Shown: positions 41,746 to 52,071, counted from the first letter of the stretch. The stretch: 64,000 nucleotides of DNA from Symbiodinium microadriaticum (GCA_001939145.1 LSRX01000319.1:90463-154462), one strand, 5' to 3'. Notes: generated by a model not told the origin, from the letters alone. Made by a program: numbers and translations.

Positions 41746-41845
41746 AGGGTTTCCGAAAATAGGGGACCCTAAAATAGTACCCTAAATAGTAGGATCCTGG
41801 TAAAAAGGACCCCAAAATGAGGCACCCCTTATTTTCGGAAAGCCA
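41746..41845. mobile_element. Palindromic element, family G
   Basis: GGGTTTCCGAAAATAGGGG and CCCCTTATTTTCGGAAAG pair; the centre is TAGTAGGATCCTGG. Matches the copy at 23489. Confidence 0.88.
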
Positions 41846-41990
41846 TAAACCCAAAACCCTAAAAATCTAAACCCTAAGCTCCAAATCCGACTGCGGTCCA
41901 TGGTGTCGACTGAGTCGATGTCGCTCAGGGAGAGCTCCGACGATATCTGCACCTTGGGGCTTTTCCCCAATGGGTCCGAAGAAGAGTATA

Positions 41991-42070
41991 TAGCCTTAAG
42001 GACCAGAAACTATGGGAATTATGGTATATTCCTTGTAATGGGTAATGCAGGATTTGAATCATCAACAGCA
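41991..42070. mobile_element. Family C element, one half
   Basis: Begins TAGCCTTAAGGACC and ends GCAGGATTTGAATCATCAACAG. The other terminal arm is missing; coding-like sequence (41890-41990) abuts the break. Confidence 0.82.
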
Positions 42071-42089
42071 GCAACTTACCCATAGGGGC

Positions 42090-42212
42090 TAAGGCAAACC
42101 CTAAACCCCTAAACCCCTAAACCCTAAACCCTAAACCCTAGACTCCTAAACCCTAATCCCTAAACCCCTGAACCCTACATCCTTAACCCTTGACCCTAAA
42201 CCCTAAACCCCC
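42090..42212 (-). repeat. CCCTAAA telomere-like array
   Basis: About 16 units. Confidence 0.92.
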
Positions 42213-42315
42213 GACCATCACCCCGGCCAGACACAAAAGCTCCTGACCCCGAGCCTAGAAGGCTGCTCAAACACACACTCAAAACCCAAACCCAAAAGCA
42301 TTCAAAACCCCCCAA

Positions 42316-42555
42316 GTTAAAGGAAACTGCAGGTGGAGAGTTTAGGGTATATAGGGTATTTAGGGTTTAAGGGTTTAGGGGTTTAAGGGTTTAGGGGTTT
42401 AGGGTTTAAGGGTTTGGGGTTTAGGGTTTAGGGTATTAAAGGAAACGACAGGTGGGGAGTTTAGGGTATATAGGGCTTCTATAGGGCTTCTATAAGGCAT
42501 ATAGGCCTTCTACAAGGCTCCCATAACGGTAACTACCCACCTGAAAATGTCCTAG
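42316..42555. mobile_element. Family T element with TTTAGGG insertion
   Basis: GTTAAAGGAAAC..CAGGTGG.GAGTTTAGGGTATATAGGG is present at 42316-42358 and again from 42435. The 75 bp between are TTTAGGG units. The second copy continues to the full T end (CACCTGAAAATGTCCTAG). Confidence 0.9.
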
Positions 42556-42645
42556 ACCAAGCAATGCTGAAAGGCCCTTAAACTACGCAACATCCGAAAC
42601 TAAATCACATCCTCAGCAAACACAAAGTTCAATCCTCGACTATCC

Positions 42646-42646
<1 letters not shown>

Positions 42647-42677
<31 letters not shown>
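42647..42677. repeat. Poly-C run (31)
   Basis: Uninterrupted C homopolymer; its real length is uncertain because such runs are error-prone in assemblies. Confidence 0.97.
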
Positions 42678-42900
42678 TGCCAAAAAACAACAACGGGACC
42701 CACGGCAAAAAGTCCACAAAACGCCCTTAAAACCCTAAGCCTTAAACCCTAAAGCCCTAAACCCTAACCCCTGAACCCTAAACCCTAAACCCTAAAGGAC
42801 TTGCGAGCCGGCGCACCGCAGCTGGGCCATGACAACCTGGAGGCACCTCCTGGGGCAGGGATCTTGTTGGTCTTTTGACTAGGATTTACTCTACCCCCCC

Positions 42901-42970
42901 CCCCAGGTACCTACTATATAGGGTACTAGAGCCCCTAGGGCTCTGTATAGTAGGTACCTGGAGGGTTAGG
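42901..42970. mobile_element. Palindromic element, family I
   Basis: CCAGGTACCTACTATATAGGG..CTAGAGCCCCTAGGGCTC..TATAGTAGGTACCTGG: an almost perfect 70-bp palindrome. Confidence 0.94.
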
Positions 42971-43617
42971 GTTAGTGGTTGCAATTATGTCAACTATCAG
43001 CATTACATTACTATTGCGACTATGATTTAGTGGTTGTAGCTGGTCGTAACTATTTCAACTGTCAGTATGTTACGTTATTGTTGTCATCATTATCTGTGCT
43101 AATATCTCTATGACCATTACGAATAACAAAGGTCTTCTCATCGCCATTAGCATTGCGAGCCTTAAGTGAGATTAAGACAAACATGCGATTACCATTCCTG
43201 TCCTTAAATTGGCATTTCTTGTTGCCACCGTTGTTTCTGTTGTTAGTTTAAGTCGAAGTTTAGGGCTCAGCGGTTCTGAGCATAGGATTCTACAGAGTGC
43301 AGCTGTTTAAGTTAGGCTTGTAGACCAGCCCTGCCGAGAGAACGGATATCCCGGGAGCAATATCACCTTGCACTCGACGCCTTAGGAAGCTTGGGATTTG
43401 AGGGCTTACGGTTTCGGGTATAGCTAGATGAGTGCAGCAACATCGGCATTCGCTGGGCGCGTCATGTTCATTCTTGAACCAACCCTGTCATGTAAGCATC
43501 CTGCCCAAGTCATATCAAGCTGCGCGGCGTACCGGGCTTGCACTGTTAACATTCAATAATTCAATAGGGTATATTTTTCATAATGTGAAATACTACATTA
43601 TAGAACATGATTGATAG

Positions 43618-43672
43618 GTGTATGTATGTATGTATGTATACATATATATATATGTATATATGTATATATACG

Positions 43673-43702
<30 letters not shown>
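43618..43702. repeat. TATG/TATA microsatellite
   Basis: (TATG)n passes into ATATACGTATATATA. Confidence 0.95.
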
Positions 43703-43704
<2 letters not shown>

Positions 43705-43851
43705 CAACATTACAACATAACTTACTTTTCCATAGGAATGCATGTCTGGTCCAACTCTCATGCAATCCTGGCCTCGGCATCGCCATCCGTACCCGCATCG
43801 TCAGGGAAGGACCTGAACACGATGCATGTGTAGGTTTCAGGAACGTGGATT

Positions 43852-44045
43852 TCATATATATATATATATATATATGATTAATGAAAATAATAGCAACAAT
43901 AAAAGTAATAATACCAATAATAACAACAACAATAACACTAACACTAACACTAACACTAACACTAACACTAACACTAACACTAACATTAACATTAACATTA
44001 ACATTAACATTAACAATAACAACAACAGTAACAATAATAATCACC
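43852..44045. repeat. TA, AATAATAA and ACACTA microsatellites
   Basis: (TA)n, then AATAA/CAACAAT variants, a clean (ACACTA)n hexamer at about 43935-43985, and (ACATTA)n to 44015. The open frames through it (Asn-Thr, Leu-Thr or Val-Ser-rich) are artefacts. Confidence 0.95.
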
Positions 44046-44154
44046 ACCATAATCATAAGTGAGATACCAAAATACACCAAGTATTTCTCTGCTTCAACAG
44101 CGGTTCACACCTTGAAGCCCTAAACCATGCCCCCCTCGCTCGGGATGCAGAGTA

Positions 44155-44253
44155 CCTAGAGACTCCAAAACCCCTTAAATAAGGAATCTACCTTAAATCT
44201 TAGTAGGGCTCCTATTATGATTTAAGGTATATTCTTTAATCAAGGGGTTTTGG
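44155..44253. mobile_element. Family A palindrome, right end lost
   Basis: CCTAGAGACTCCAAAACCCC is intact; the right arm stops at AAGGGGTTTTGGG without GAGTCTCTGGG. Confidence 0.88.
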
Positions 44254-44349
44254 GCCTGCGGCTTTCAGACACTCTGGGCCACTTGCCTAGGCCTCGTCCT
44301 TCGTCTCAGTCTTCAGGGCTTATAGGGTTTAGGCTTCAGGGGTAGTTCG

Positions 44350-44428
44350 CTGGTTTAGGGTTTAGGGTTTAGGGGTTCAGGGTTGAGGGGTTCAGGGTTT
44401 TAGGGTTTAGGGTTTAGGGTTCAGGGTA
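44350..44428 (+). repeat. TTTAGGG/TTCAGGG array
   Basis: About ten units. Confidence 0.9.
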
Positions 44429-44429
44429 G

Positions 44430-44517
44430 TTCGCTCACCCCCTTTTAGGGTCCGTTTTGGAAGGGTGCCGTATTATGATGGGGACAAAAAGTGGGACTGG
44501 AATTTTAGAGAACCACC
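44430..44517. mobile_element. Diverged family P element
   Basis: CTTTTAGGGTCCGTTTTGGAAGGGTGCCGT..TATGATGGGGAC..TTTTAGAGAACCACC resembles the 28870 copy. The left end is lost. Confidence 0.55.
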
Positions 44518-44589
44518 CTTGCAGACGGAGGCCTCGCTGTGCACGGGTGGCCAGTGCGCTTGAGAAAAGCTCTTTTGTCACGCCCTCTA

Positions 44590-44692
44590 ATATTATATAT
44601 ATATATATATATAATACTCTTATATATTTTGCTATATTATAGTATACTATATATATATATATACACAGACACACATACATACATACATACAT
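44590..44692. repeat. TA and CATA microsatellites
   Basis: Two TA runs separated by TACTCTTATATATTTTGC, then ACACATACATACATACATAC. Confidence 0.93.
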
Positions 44693-44822
44693 CTATCCCG
44701 TGCCACTGCGAATGCGGCTTGTTCGGTGGAGGCGGGCCCTGGGAGGGCTGAGCCAAGGCCGAGCTCAAGGGAACGGGGCTCAAGGGCAGAGAGACGATGA
44801 GCCCACCTCTCCTCAAAGATGC

Positions 44823-44930
44823 TGGTTTAGGGTACAGGGTTTAGGGTGTATAGTGTATAGGGTTTAGGGTGTATAGGGTTTAGGGTGTATAGGGTATAAC
44901 AGGGTGTAGAGGGTTTAGGGGTTAAGGGGC
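44823..44930 (+). repeat. TTTAGGGTGTATAGGG composite array
   Basis: A 17-bp unit GGGTTTAGGGTGTATAG repeats about five times: a heptamer plus a TGTATAG spacer. Confidence 0.9.
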
Positions 44931-45155
44931 TGCAATGCTGCAGTATGTAGCACCTTTCGCTAAGCGAGATTCCCTAAACCCCAAACTCACTAGACCTTAA
45001 ACCATGAACCCCAAGACTGACGCTTACACCCAAGATAACCACTACCTGAAGCCCTGAACTCTGCGTAGTGCTGACTTGTCTCCCAGGGTAACCCTTGGCC
45101 CGAAACTTAGAACCCTCTGTGGCCAGCTCGAACTAACCACACAGGGCTTTGGAGT

Positions 45156-45660
45156 TTGGGTTTAGGGTTTAGGGTTTTGGGGCTGTGGTTAAGGTTTTCG
45201 GGTATGAGGGATGTAAATCTGAATTTCGCAGGACTTTTCATTCGTCAAAGTCTAATTAAGCCCGCAGCCAAGCAACGCCACCCCTGCATTGCCGTTCACA
45301 GGAGTTCCGTTAGCAAGCATTTCTGGCAAGACTGGCCTCCGAACACTGTACATATCAAACACCCTGAACTAGATGTCGATTTCGACAGGTCCCCGAAACT
45401 ATTTCTAATTAGGGCTCTATATTTAACGAGAAGGGAAACTAACACTTCAGGCTCATTGTGAAGAACGCTCCTTCCTGTCACACGCCTCGGCTCATTAAAG
45501 AGCAAGAGAGCTGCCTCAAGTTGTTGGCTACGGAAACTGGAAGGCAACGTGAGAAAGCTGTCCACAACGAAGATTTCATCTACCCCAATACATGGCTCAT
45601 CTAGGTATGCCCGGCTGTGTAAGTATAAGATCATCTACCGTCGAGTGGCAGTCTCCACCC
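45156..45660. CDS. Possible gene, strand undecided
   Basis: This 480-bp repeat-free island is open almost throughout on both strands. On the plus strand a frame from about 45156 runs 101 codons (FAGLFIRQSLIKPAAKQRH) to TGA at 45459-45461 and stays open in phase to TAG at about 45665. On the minus strand 112 codons (45634-45296) include DEIFVVDSFLTLPSSF and QLEAALLLFNEP, with TAG just before the ATG and TGA after. I cannot tell which is coding and recognise no family. Confidence 0.28.
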
Positions 45661-45755
45661 TAGACTAGACCCTAGTCTCTGGGCCATCAAAACCTAAAAC
45701 ATTTAACCCTCTAAGTTTCCGCAGATCCAATTTCGTTGAATTCCAGTCCCCATAG

Positions 45756-45859
45756 TACGGTTGATGATATAAATCCTGCATTACCTTAGGACCATAAACT
45801 ATGGGAATTACGGTATACTCCTTATAATGGGTAATGCAGGAGTTGTTTCATCAGCAGTA
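45756..45859. mobile_element. Family C palindrome, TA-bordered
   Basis: CGGTTGATGATATAAATCC and GCAGGAGTTGTTTCATCAGCAG, with TA at each border. It lies 12 bp from a B element. Confidence 0.93.
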
Positions 45860-45871
45860 GTAACTTACATA

Positions 45872-45968
45872 CCCATGGGCTCCATATAGTAGTTCCTTTT
45901 GGGGATTACCTTTATTTATCGGATCCTAAATACAAACCACAAAAATGAAGTACCATGGAGCCTATGGG
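45872..45968. mobile_element. Family B palindrome
   Basis: CCCATGGGCTCCATATAGTAGTTCC and GAAGTACCATGGAGCCTATGGG. Confidence 0.92.
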
Positions 45969-46329
45969 CCCTCCTGAGATTGACTTCGTGTGCCGGGCGC
46001 CAGACGGGTCAAGTTGGGTCGGGGGCATCGGCAGACAGCACGGTACGTCACGGTCGCGCAAAGGCTCCTGGGGTCTTAGGGTTTAGGGTATAGGGGTTGA
46101 GGGTTTAGGGTTTGGGGTTTAGGGGTTTGCAAAAGCATGCATTCTTGGAAGGACCTCTTAGACTAGGATTCTAGGGAGCCCTTCTAGGGATTTTCGAGGG
46201 TTCAACAAGAAGGGTTTAGTAGGGTTCATGAGGGTGCGGAGTTTGGGTGGGCGGTGGTGTTCAGGACTTCTTCACGCTTGCAAAACAAAGGGCTTTCTTC
46301 GCGTCACATGTGTCCGTACGCCCTGAGCC

Positions 46330-46422
46330 CTGAAACCTCCCCTAAACCCTAGTCCCTAAACCCTAAACCCCTAAACCGTAAACCCCTAAACCCTAAACCC
46401 CTAAACCCCCTACAGCAAAGCC
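46330..46422 (-). repeat. CCCTAAA telomere-like array
   Basis: About 11 units of CCCTAAA/CCCCTAAA. Confidence 0.9.
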
Positions 46423-46514
46423 CCCTCAACCCCAAAGGCCTCGAGACCCTAAAACGCTACCGAGCATTGTCAAACTCTACATAAACGCGCAAGAGCACTG
46501 CTAAGCCAGGTCCT

Positions 46515-46892
46515 CCCCTAAAGAGTATATACCCTATACCCTAAACCCTAAACAGTATATACCCTTAACTCTAAACCCTAAACCCTAAACAGTATATACA
46601 CCCTAACCCTACACCCTAAACAATATATGCCCTATAAACCCTGAACCCCAAAAACAGTCAAAAACTTGCTGTTAAAAGCCCAAACTCCTCCTCGGAGGCC
46701 CTAACAGCATATGCCCTGTACCCTACACCCAAAAACCGAAACAGCATATACCCTAAACCCTAACCCTAAACCCTAAACCCTAAACAATATATACCCTAAA
46801 CTAAACCCTAAACAGTATATACCCTACACCCTAAACCCTAAAAAACGTCAAACACATGCTGTTAAACCCAAGCTCCTCCTCGGAGGCGCTAA
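46515..46892 (-). repeat. CCCTAAACAGTATATA composite array
   Basis: CCCTAAA units alternate with CAGTATATA or CAATATATA spacers at least six times. Embedded are two diverged copies (about 46647-46709 and 46832-46892) of a non-telomeric 60-bp segment: GTCAAA.AC.TGCTGTTAAA, then CTCCTCCTCGGAGGC.CTAAC. Confidence 0.9.
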
Positions 46893-46979
46893 CGGAATAG
46901 GAGCTGGCGATGCTGAAGGAAATCTGCGAGGCTCCTGATCTACGAGCCGGCTTTTCTCGGGCCTGGGGAGTATAGGGAA

Positions 46980-47402
46980 AGGACTTAAATATAAAGTTTA
47001 GGATTCGAATATAGAGTTTAGGACTTAAAAGGATTATTATGTCAGGTTCAGGATCTAAATACAAGGTTCGGGATTAAATATAAAGTTTAGGATTCGAATC
47101 TAAAGTTAAGGACTTAAATATAAGGTTCAGGATTTAAATATGAGGTTCAAGCTGTGAGTATAAGCTTCAGGTTCTAAATATGAGGCTCAAGATTTAAACA
47201 CAAGCTTCAGGATTTCGAAATTAAGGTTTAAGACTTAAATCTAAGGTTCAGGATCTAAATACAAGTTCAGGACTTAAATATAAGGTTTAGGACTTAAATA
47301 TCAGGTATATAGGATTCAAACATAAGTCAAGGCTGAGGATTCAAACATAAGGCTTAGGAATTGAGTATAAGGTGCAGGATTTAAGGTTCTGAGGTTTAGG
47401 AG
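46980..47402. repeat. 20-bp minisatellite (AGGATTTAAATATAAGGTTC)
   Basis: About 20 tandem units of AGGATTTAAATATAAGGTTC with substitutions (AGGACTTAAATATAAAGTTT, AGGATCTAAATACAAGGTTC) and a few length variants. Not telomere-derived. A small outlier is at 49103-49186. Confidence 0.95.
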
Positions 47403-47864
47403 TTTATAAGGCTAAAGTTCTTTAAGGCTTCTTGGGCGCGGGGGACAACAAATTATTGATGCCTTAGGGTTCACAGGTTTAGAGGGTATAGGGTTTAGGG
47501 TTTGCCACGTATTGAAGCCTAGTGGTTGAAACATGCGGAGATCCGAATAACTGTAGCATCCCTGCATAGTCCCAAGAAAAGTGACATCAAACCACCCCCG
47601 CAAAAAAGAAGAAAAAAAAAATCTAGCACCTAAGACCCCTATCTTGCATTCAAGCTGAGTGCGACTTACAACCCTAAACCTACGTTCCCTACAGCTTCTT
47701 TAAGGAGTTCTTTGGCTGGATCTATGAGACTTCCACAGTTTAGGCATATAGAGGCCTCAAGGATTGGAACTGAACTGGGGTTCTTCCTGTAGGACTTGGG
47801 TCTAGGTATGTAAAGACTAGAAAAGGAGACACTGCTGTTCGACGTTACACTTCCCTAAACCCCT

Positions 47865-47947
47865 ACAGCCCGATACCCCTAAACCCCTAAACCCTAAACC
47901 GCTGAACCCTAAACCCTCAAGCCCTGAACCCTAAATCCTAAACCCTT
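47865..47947 (-). repeat. CCCTAAA telomere-like array
   Basis: About ten units. Confidence 0.9.
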
Positions 47948-47977
47948 TTGTTGCAGTTTAGGTCTCAGATGTCCTTA

Positions 47978-48046
47978 CCCGCAGGCTCCACAGCAGTTCC
48001 TTTGTACCTTGCCGGATCCTAAAGGAACTAGTATGGAGCCTACGGG
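47978..48046. mobile_element. Internally deleted family B element
   Basis: CCCGCAGGCTCCACAGCAGTTCC and GGAACTAGTATGGAGCCTACGGG remain; about 25 bp of the centre are missing. Confidence 0.9.
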
Positions 48047-48129
48047 ACCCTAAACCCTAAACCCAAAAAAGAATCCCGAAACCCCTTTAAGGCCTCTCTG
48101 GCCTTTGTTGGATTTTAGGTCTCAGATGT

Positions 48130-48239
48130 CTAGGACATTTTCAGGTGGGTAGATACCGTTATAGGAAGGTCTATATACCTTATAGAAGCCTTATAGAAGC
48201 CCTATATACCCTAAATTCCCCACCTGTAGTTTCCTTTAA
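48130..48239. mobile_element. Family T element
   Basis: CTAGGACATTTTCAGGTGGGTAG..ACCGTTATAGGAAGG..TATAGAAGCC twice, then ATACCCTAAATTCCCCACCTG..TTTCCTTTAA. Complete copy. Confidence 0.88.
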
Positions 48240-48511
48240 AAGGATGTTTGTAGTTTCCTTTAAAGATGTCCTTCGGGTCTCATGGCTTGAAAGGGAACCT
48301 CGTACTGGGCTCTGGGTGCTTTCTGGCTGCACGGGAAACTTAGGGTTTGGGGTTTGTATAGTCACCATATCCTTGAATATTATCCTATGGATATGTTATA
48401 AAATATATAGGGTGCAAAGAAGAGTAATGTAAGACCCAGGCCCACGATTCAGAAACTTCCTTGAGAGCCAAGTTATCAGGATTCTTTCGCTTTCAGATCA
48501 CCGAAGGTGAC

Positions 48512-48646
48512 GATGTAGTGGACCTAAACCCTAAACCCTAAACCCTAAACCCCTAAACCCTAAACCCCTAAAGACCTAAACCCTAAAGCCCTAAAACCCT
48601 AAACCCTAAACCCCTAAACCCTAAACCCCTAAACCATGTAGTGGAC
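48512..48646 (-). repeat. CCCTAAA array between 12-bp direct repeats
   Basis: ATGTAGTGGACC (48512 and about 48635) borders about 110 bp of CCCTAAA/CCCCTAAA, after which unique sequence resumes. Confidence 0.88.
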
Positions 48647-48756
48647 CCTGCTCTTGGCCTCCAAATGCTCAAAAACCTTCTCGCCGTTCCAACTCTTCGG
48701 TTTAGGGTTTTGGGTTTTAGGTTTAGGGTTTAGGGATTGCCTGAATCCCTGGCGCG

Positions 48757-48865
48757 TAATATAGGGGCCTTATTAATTAGAATAGGGTTTTGGGGCCCGT
48801 TATGCTAAAAATATAATAAGGAACCCCCAACATAGTATTGGTAATTATTTAGGCCCCTACATTAG
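48757..48865. mobile_element. Family D element, TA-bordered
   Basis: AATATAGGGGCCTTATTAATT and TAATTATTTAGGCCCCTACAT; TAA/TTA borders fit a TA target. Core GAATAGGGTTTTGGGGCCC..TATAATAAGGAACCCCC. Confidence 0.93.
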
Positions 48866-48877
48866 CTGGCATCCGGC

Positions 48878-49117
48878 TTGGTCGCTGGCAGGTGGCAGAG
48901 GCAAACACTGATGACGTCCAAGGACTTAGCCTTAGCATCGTTCATTGCCCGCCTGCATGTGGCCAGTGGCCGGCTTGTCGAAGCTCTTCCACGCAGACGT
49001 TACCAGCTCCCACCGCTTACAAGTCCTAAAGCCGAAACCCTATCCCCTAAACTCCAAATCCCTAAACTCGAAACCCGAAATTCAACTCAAGAAAGTGCTG
49101 TCTTAAATATAAGTTAA
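48878..49117 (+). CDS. Possible exon, unknown protein
   Basis: A 79-codon plus frame immediately after a D element, with little competition from other frames. It contains KDLALASFIARLHVASGRL and VEALPRRRYQLPPLTS; the last third is partly telomere-like in composition. It ends at the start of 20-bp minisatellite-like sequence. No family recognised. Confidence 0.26.
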   Translation: MVAGRWQRQTLMTSKDLALASFIARLHVASGRLVEALPRRRYQLPPLTSPKAETLSPKLQIPKLETRNSTQESAVLNIS

Positions 49118-49581
49118 CGCTTAGGATGTAAATATAAGGCTAAGGATAGGCTAAGGATTTATAAATAAGGTTCAGGATTTAAGGTTGGCATGCCATTCTT
49201 GAGGCCGAAAAATCCCAGATCGGAAGATTTGAGGATTTCACGGTTCGTTCCAGTAGGGGCTTATAGAGGATTCCACAAGACGTTTGGGGTTTAGGGTTTA
49301 GGGTTTCGAGACCTAGGGTTTGGGGACAATTCAAACAAACACTTGTCCAGGAACCAACCTTACAAACCGCATTCCCCACAGAAGGAAAGCAGCCAGCGCA
49401 AATTTGTTGCAAACTCTTACAGCGAAACTATATGTAACCAACAAAGGAAAACTGCAAACGCCACCAAGAGCCTGATAGCTAGTTTAGGGGAACCCCTAGC
49501 TACACCTGTACACCCCAAACCCGAAGCCCCACTGGGCCCTAAACCCCCACCCCGCAGCCCTAGCTACAACCCCAACTGAAA

Positions 49582-49715
49582 ACAACTCATGAGCCTCCAA
49601 GTAGACCCTAAACCCTATAGAACCCTTAAACTTAAAGGAACCCTAGTTATAACTTAGGGTTTAGGGTTTGGGGGTTAGGGTTTAGGGTTTAGGGTAACTA
49701 CCCAAGAACCTCCAA
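49582..49715. repeat. Telomere-like arrays between 12-bp direct repeats
   Basis: GCCTCCAAGTAG (about 49582) and ACCTCCAAGCAG (about 49703) border CCCTAAA units and then a TTTAGGG array (49656-49695), which meet at CCCTAGTTATAACTTAGGG, a short inverted join. Confidence 0.75.
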
Positions 49716-50231
49716 GCAGTCCTTCTGGCAAATGCACGGCTCGAGCTGGAGCTGAATGCACTTCCTTGGCAAACGCGACTTCGCAAAAGACCCGCAATGG
49801 CCTCAAAATGAGGGTTCAGGTTTTAGGGTTTCGGGTTTAGGGTCTAGGGGTTTAGGGTCTAGGTTTTAAGGTTTAGGGGTTAGGGTTTTTAGGGCTTAGA
49901 GCTTATTATGATGCAACTTTTATAAACACTGTTATAATACGAATACTATATACTGAACCCCCCAGAAAAGGAAACCACCAGGAGCAATCACCGGTCTTCC
50001 AACCCCTCATAAATCCTTCAACACCCTGACAACGCCCTGCAGAACCCTACAACTCCACGTCAAATCCCCTGTAAATCCCTCTAGAACCCTCAACAACAAC
50101 TCGAAAAAGTCCTGATAGCACCCCAAAAAACCCTCGACATGCTTTCAAAAAAAGGCCTGGTACCACCCTAACACCTCTAAGCCCTAACAACCCTAAACCC
50201 TAAACCTCGAAAAGCTTTCTTAAACCCCGAA

Positions 50232-50344
50232 CCCAGAGACTCCAAAACCCCTTACATAATTAAGGAGTATACCTGACATCTTATTAAGGTTCTGATTCTA
50301 GTTTAAGGGTCTGTTCCTTAACTAAGGGGTTTCGGAGTCTCGGG
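50232..50344. mobile_element. Family A palindrome
   Basis: CCCAGAGACTCCAAAACCCC and AAGGGGTTTCGGAGTCTCGGG, with a TACA insertion in the left inner arm. Confidence 0.92.
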
Positions 50345-50539
50345 GCTATTATGGAAGCCCAAGTTTCACAGAAACCTCAAAGGAACTCTTAGAGGAATCT
50401 TGAAGGAGTACGTTGAAGCCTTGGGTACCTCAGCACCCTTTGAGAAGGGGCTGGGGTACAACCCTAAACCCTAAACCGGAAAAGAACCCTCCCAGAAAAC
50501 CCTAAAAGGAACCCCTAAAGGAACCCTTAAAGGAGTCCA

Positions 50540-50635
50540 TGGAGCCGAAGTCCTAAACCCTAAACCCCCTAAACCCCTACACCCTAAACCCTAAACCCTA
50601 AACCCTAAACCCCCTAAACCCCCAACCCCCGAAGC
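50540..50635 (-). repeat. CCCTAAA telomere-like array
   Basis: About 12 units, followed at 50636-50700 by a GCC-rich tract ((GCC)n and GCCGAGG). Confidence 0.9.
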
Positions 50636-50729
50636 AAACGCCGCCGCCGCCGCCGAAGGCCGGCATTTCGCCGAGGTCGCCGAGGGGCCCCGGCCGAGGG
50701 TGAGGCTTCGGAGATCAAGTCATCGTCCT

Positions 50730-51060
50730 TTTAGGGGGTTTTAGGGCAGATTCGGGGTTTTAGGGTTTAGGGGCTTAGGGTTTAGGTTTAGGGGTTCAGG
50801 GTTTTGGGCAGTTTTAGGGGTTTAGGGGCTTAGGGTTTAGGTTTAGGGGTTTAGGGGTTTTAGGGCAGCTTCGGGGTTTTAGGGTTTAGGGGTTTTAGGG
50901 CAGTTTTAGGGTTTAGGGGCTTAGGTTTTAGGGGAGTTTAGGAGTTTTAGGGCAGCTTCGGGGTTTTAGGGTTTAGGGGCTTTAAGAGGGCTTTAGGGCT
51001 CTAGGGGTTTTTGGGTCTTAGGGGGTTTTAGGGATTTAGGGCTTTAGGGCTTTAGTCTCA
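50730..51060 (+). repeat. TTTAGGG higher-order array
   Basis: The longest G-strand array here. A phrase TTTTAGGGCAGCTTCGGGG, then TTTTAGGGTTTAGGGG, recurs at about 50733, 50865 and 50951, interleaved with GGGCAGTTTTAGGGG variants. Confidence 0.93.
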
Positions 51061-51661
51061 GGCTTCAAGTTGAAAGGCTGTGGGGTTGTGGGGCTTTTGG
51101 GGATATGGGGTGTGGGGCTTTCGGGGAATAATTTCAGGGATCTCCTGGAATTCTTTCTGGGGTTAGGGTTCAGGGGGTATAGGATCCTGGGCTTAGAGGG
51201 TCATAGGTTTGGGCTATGGGGCTAGAAGGTTTAAGGCTTCAAGGCTTCAAGTTTAGGGAGTTTAGGTTCATGGTTTTTGGGGGGTTAGAGGGTTTAAGGC
51301 TTCAAGTGTAGGGTAGGGTTACGGGTCGATAAAGGGTCTACAAAATTCTTTATGGGGGGTTCTGCAGGGGTTTCCGGCTACACCGTTAAGGTTTAGGATG
51401 ATGGGGTTAAGAGGCTTAATTACAAGGCTTCAAGTCTAGGGTGTATAGGGTTATGGGGGCAAAGGGTTTGGGCAACCTATGCATCCAGAAGGGACCTATG
51501 AAAGTTGGATACAGGCTTTAGGGTTTCAGGCTTTCGACTTATTTTGTGTTTCAGGCTTCGGGCTTCATGTCGCACTTAGGATTCAGAGTTGCAGGGTTTG
51601 AGGTTCGGGGTTCCTTTACGGGCTCAAGGTTGCGGGACTTGGGGATGCTTCGGTATTAAGG

Positions 51662-51775
51662 TTAATGTAGGGGCCTGGAATAATTAGAATAGGGTTTTTT
51701 TGGGGGTTCCTGATTATATTTATAGTATAATATATACCCCAAACCCTGTTCTAACTGTTAAGGCTCCTATGTCAT
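51662..51775. mobile_element. Family D element
   Basis: AATGTAGGGGCCTGGAATAATT and AACTGTTAAGGCTCCTATGTCA; the centre is TATTTATAGTATAATATATACC. Confidence 0.88.
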
Positions 51776-51980
51776 AGATTTTTAATTTTCCTTTTAAAGG
51801 CTTCCTTAAGGGTTCCTTTACGGGGCTTTAGGCGTCGGGTTCCGGGGTGTAAGGTTTAACCGTTTAGGTCCACTTGCGCTTTTGCGGTGAACACAGAACC
51901 TAAACTAAACCCTAAAACCGGAAGCCCTGACGACGAAACGGCAGCCTTACCAGAGAGGCCTTAAAGTAAGACCAGAGTTT

Positions 51981-52071
51981 CCCATAGGCTCCATAACTAG
52001 TTCCTTTTTGTGATTTGTGTTTGGGATCCTATGAGCTAATCCCAAAAGGGAACCACTATGGAGCCTATGGG
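51981..52071. mobile_element. Family B palindrome
   Basis: CCCATAGGCTCCATAACTAGTTCC and GGAACCACTATGGAGCCTATGGG. Confidence 0.93.

Noticed and set aside
43934..44015. (ACACTA)n as a variant telomere repeat
   Set aside because: A hexamer with no G/C-run asymmetry, embedded in ordinary microsatellites.
43598..44080. 160-codon minus frame over the 43.6-44.1 kb microsatellites
   Set aside because: It is open only because (ACACTA)n, (TA)n and (AATAAC)n lack stops in that phase; the composition is pure repeat.
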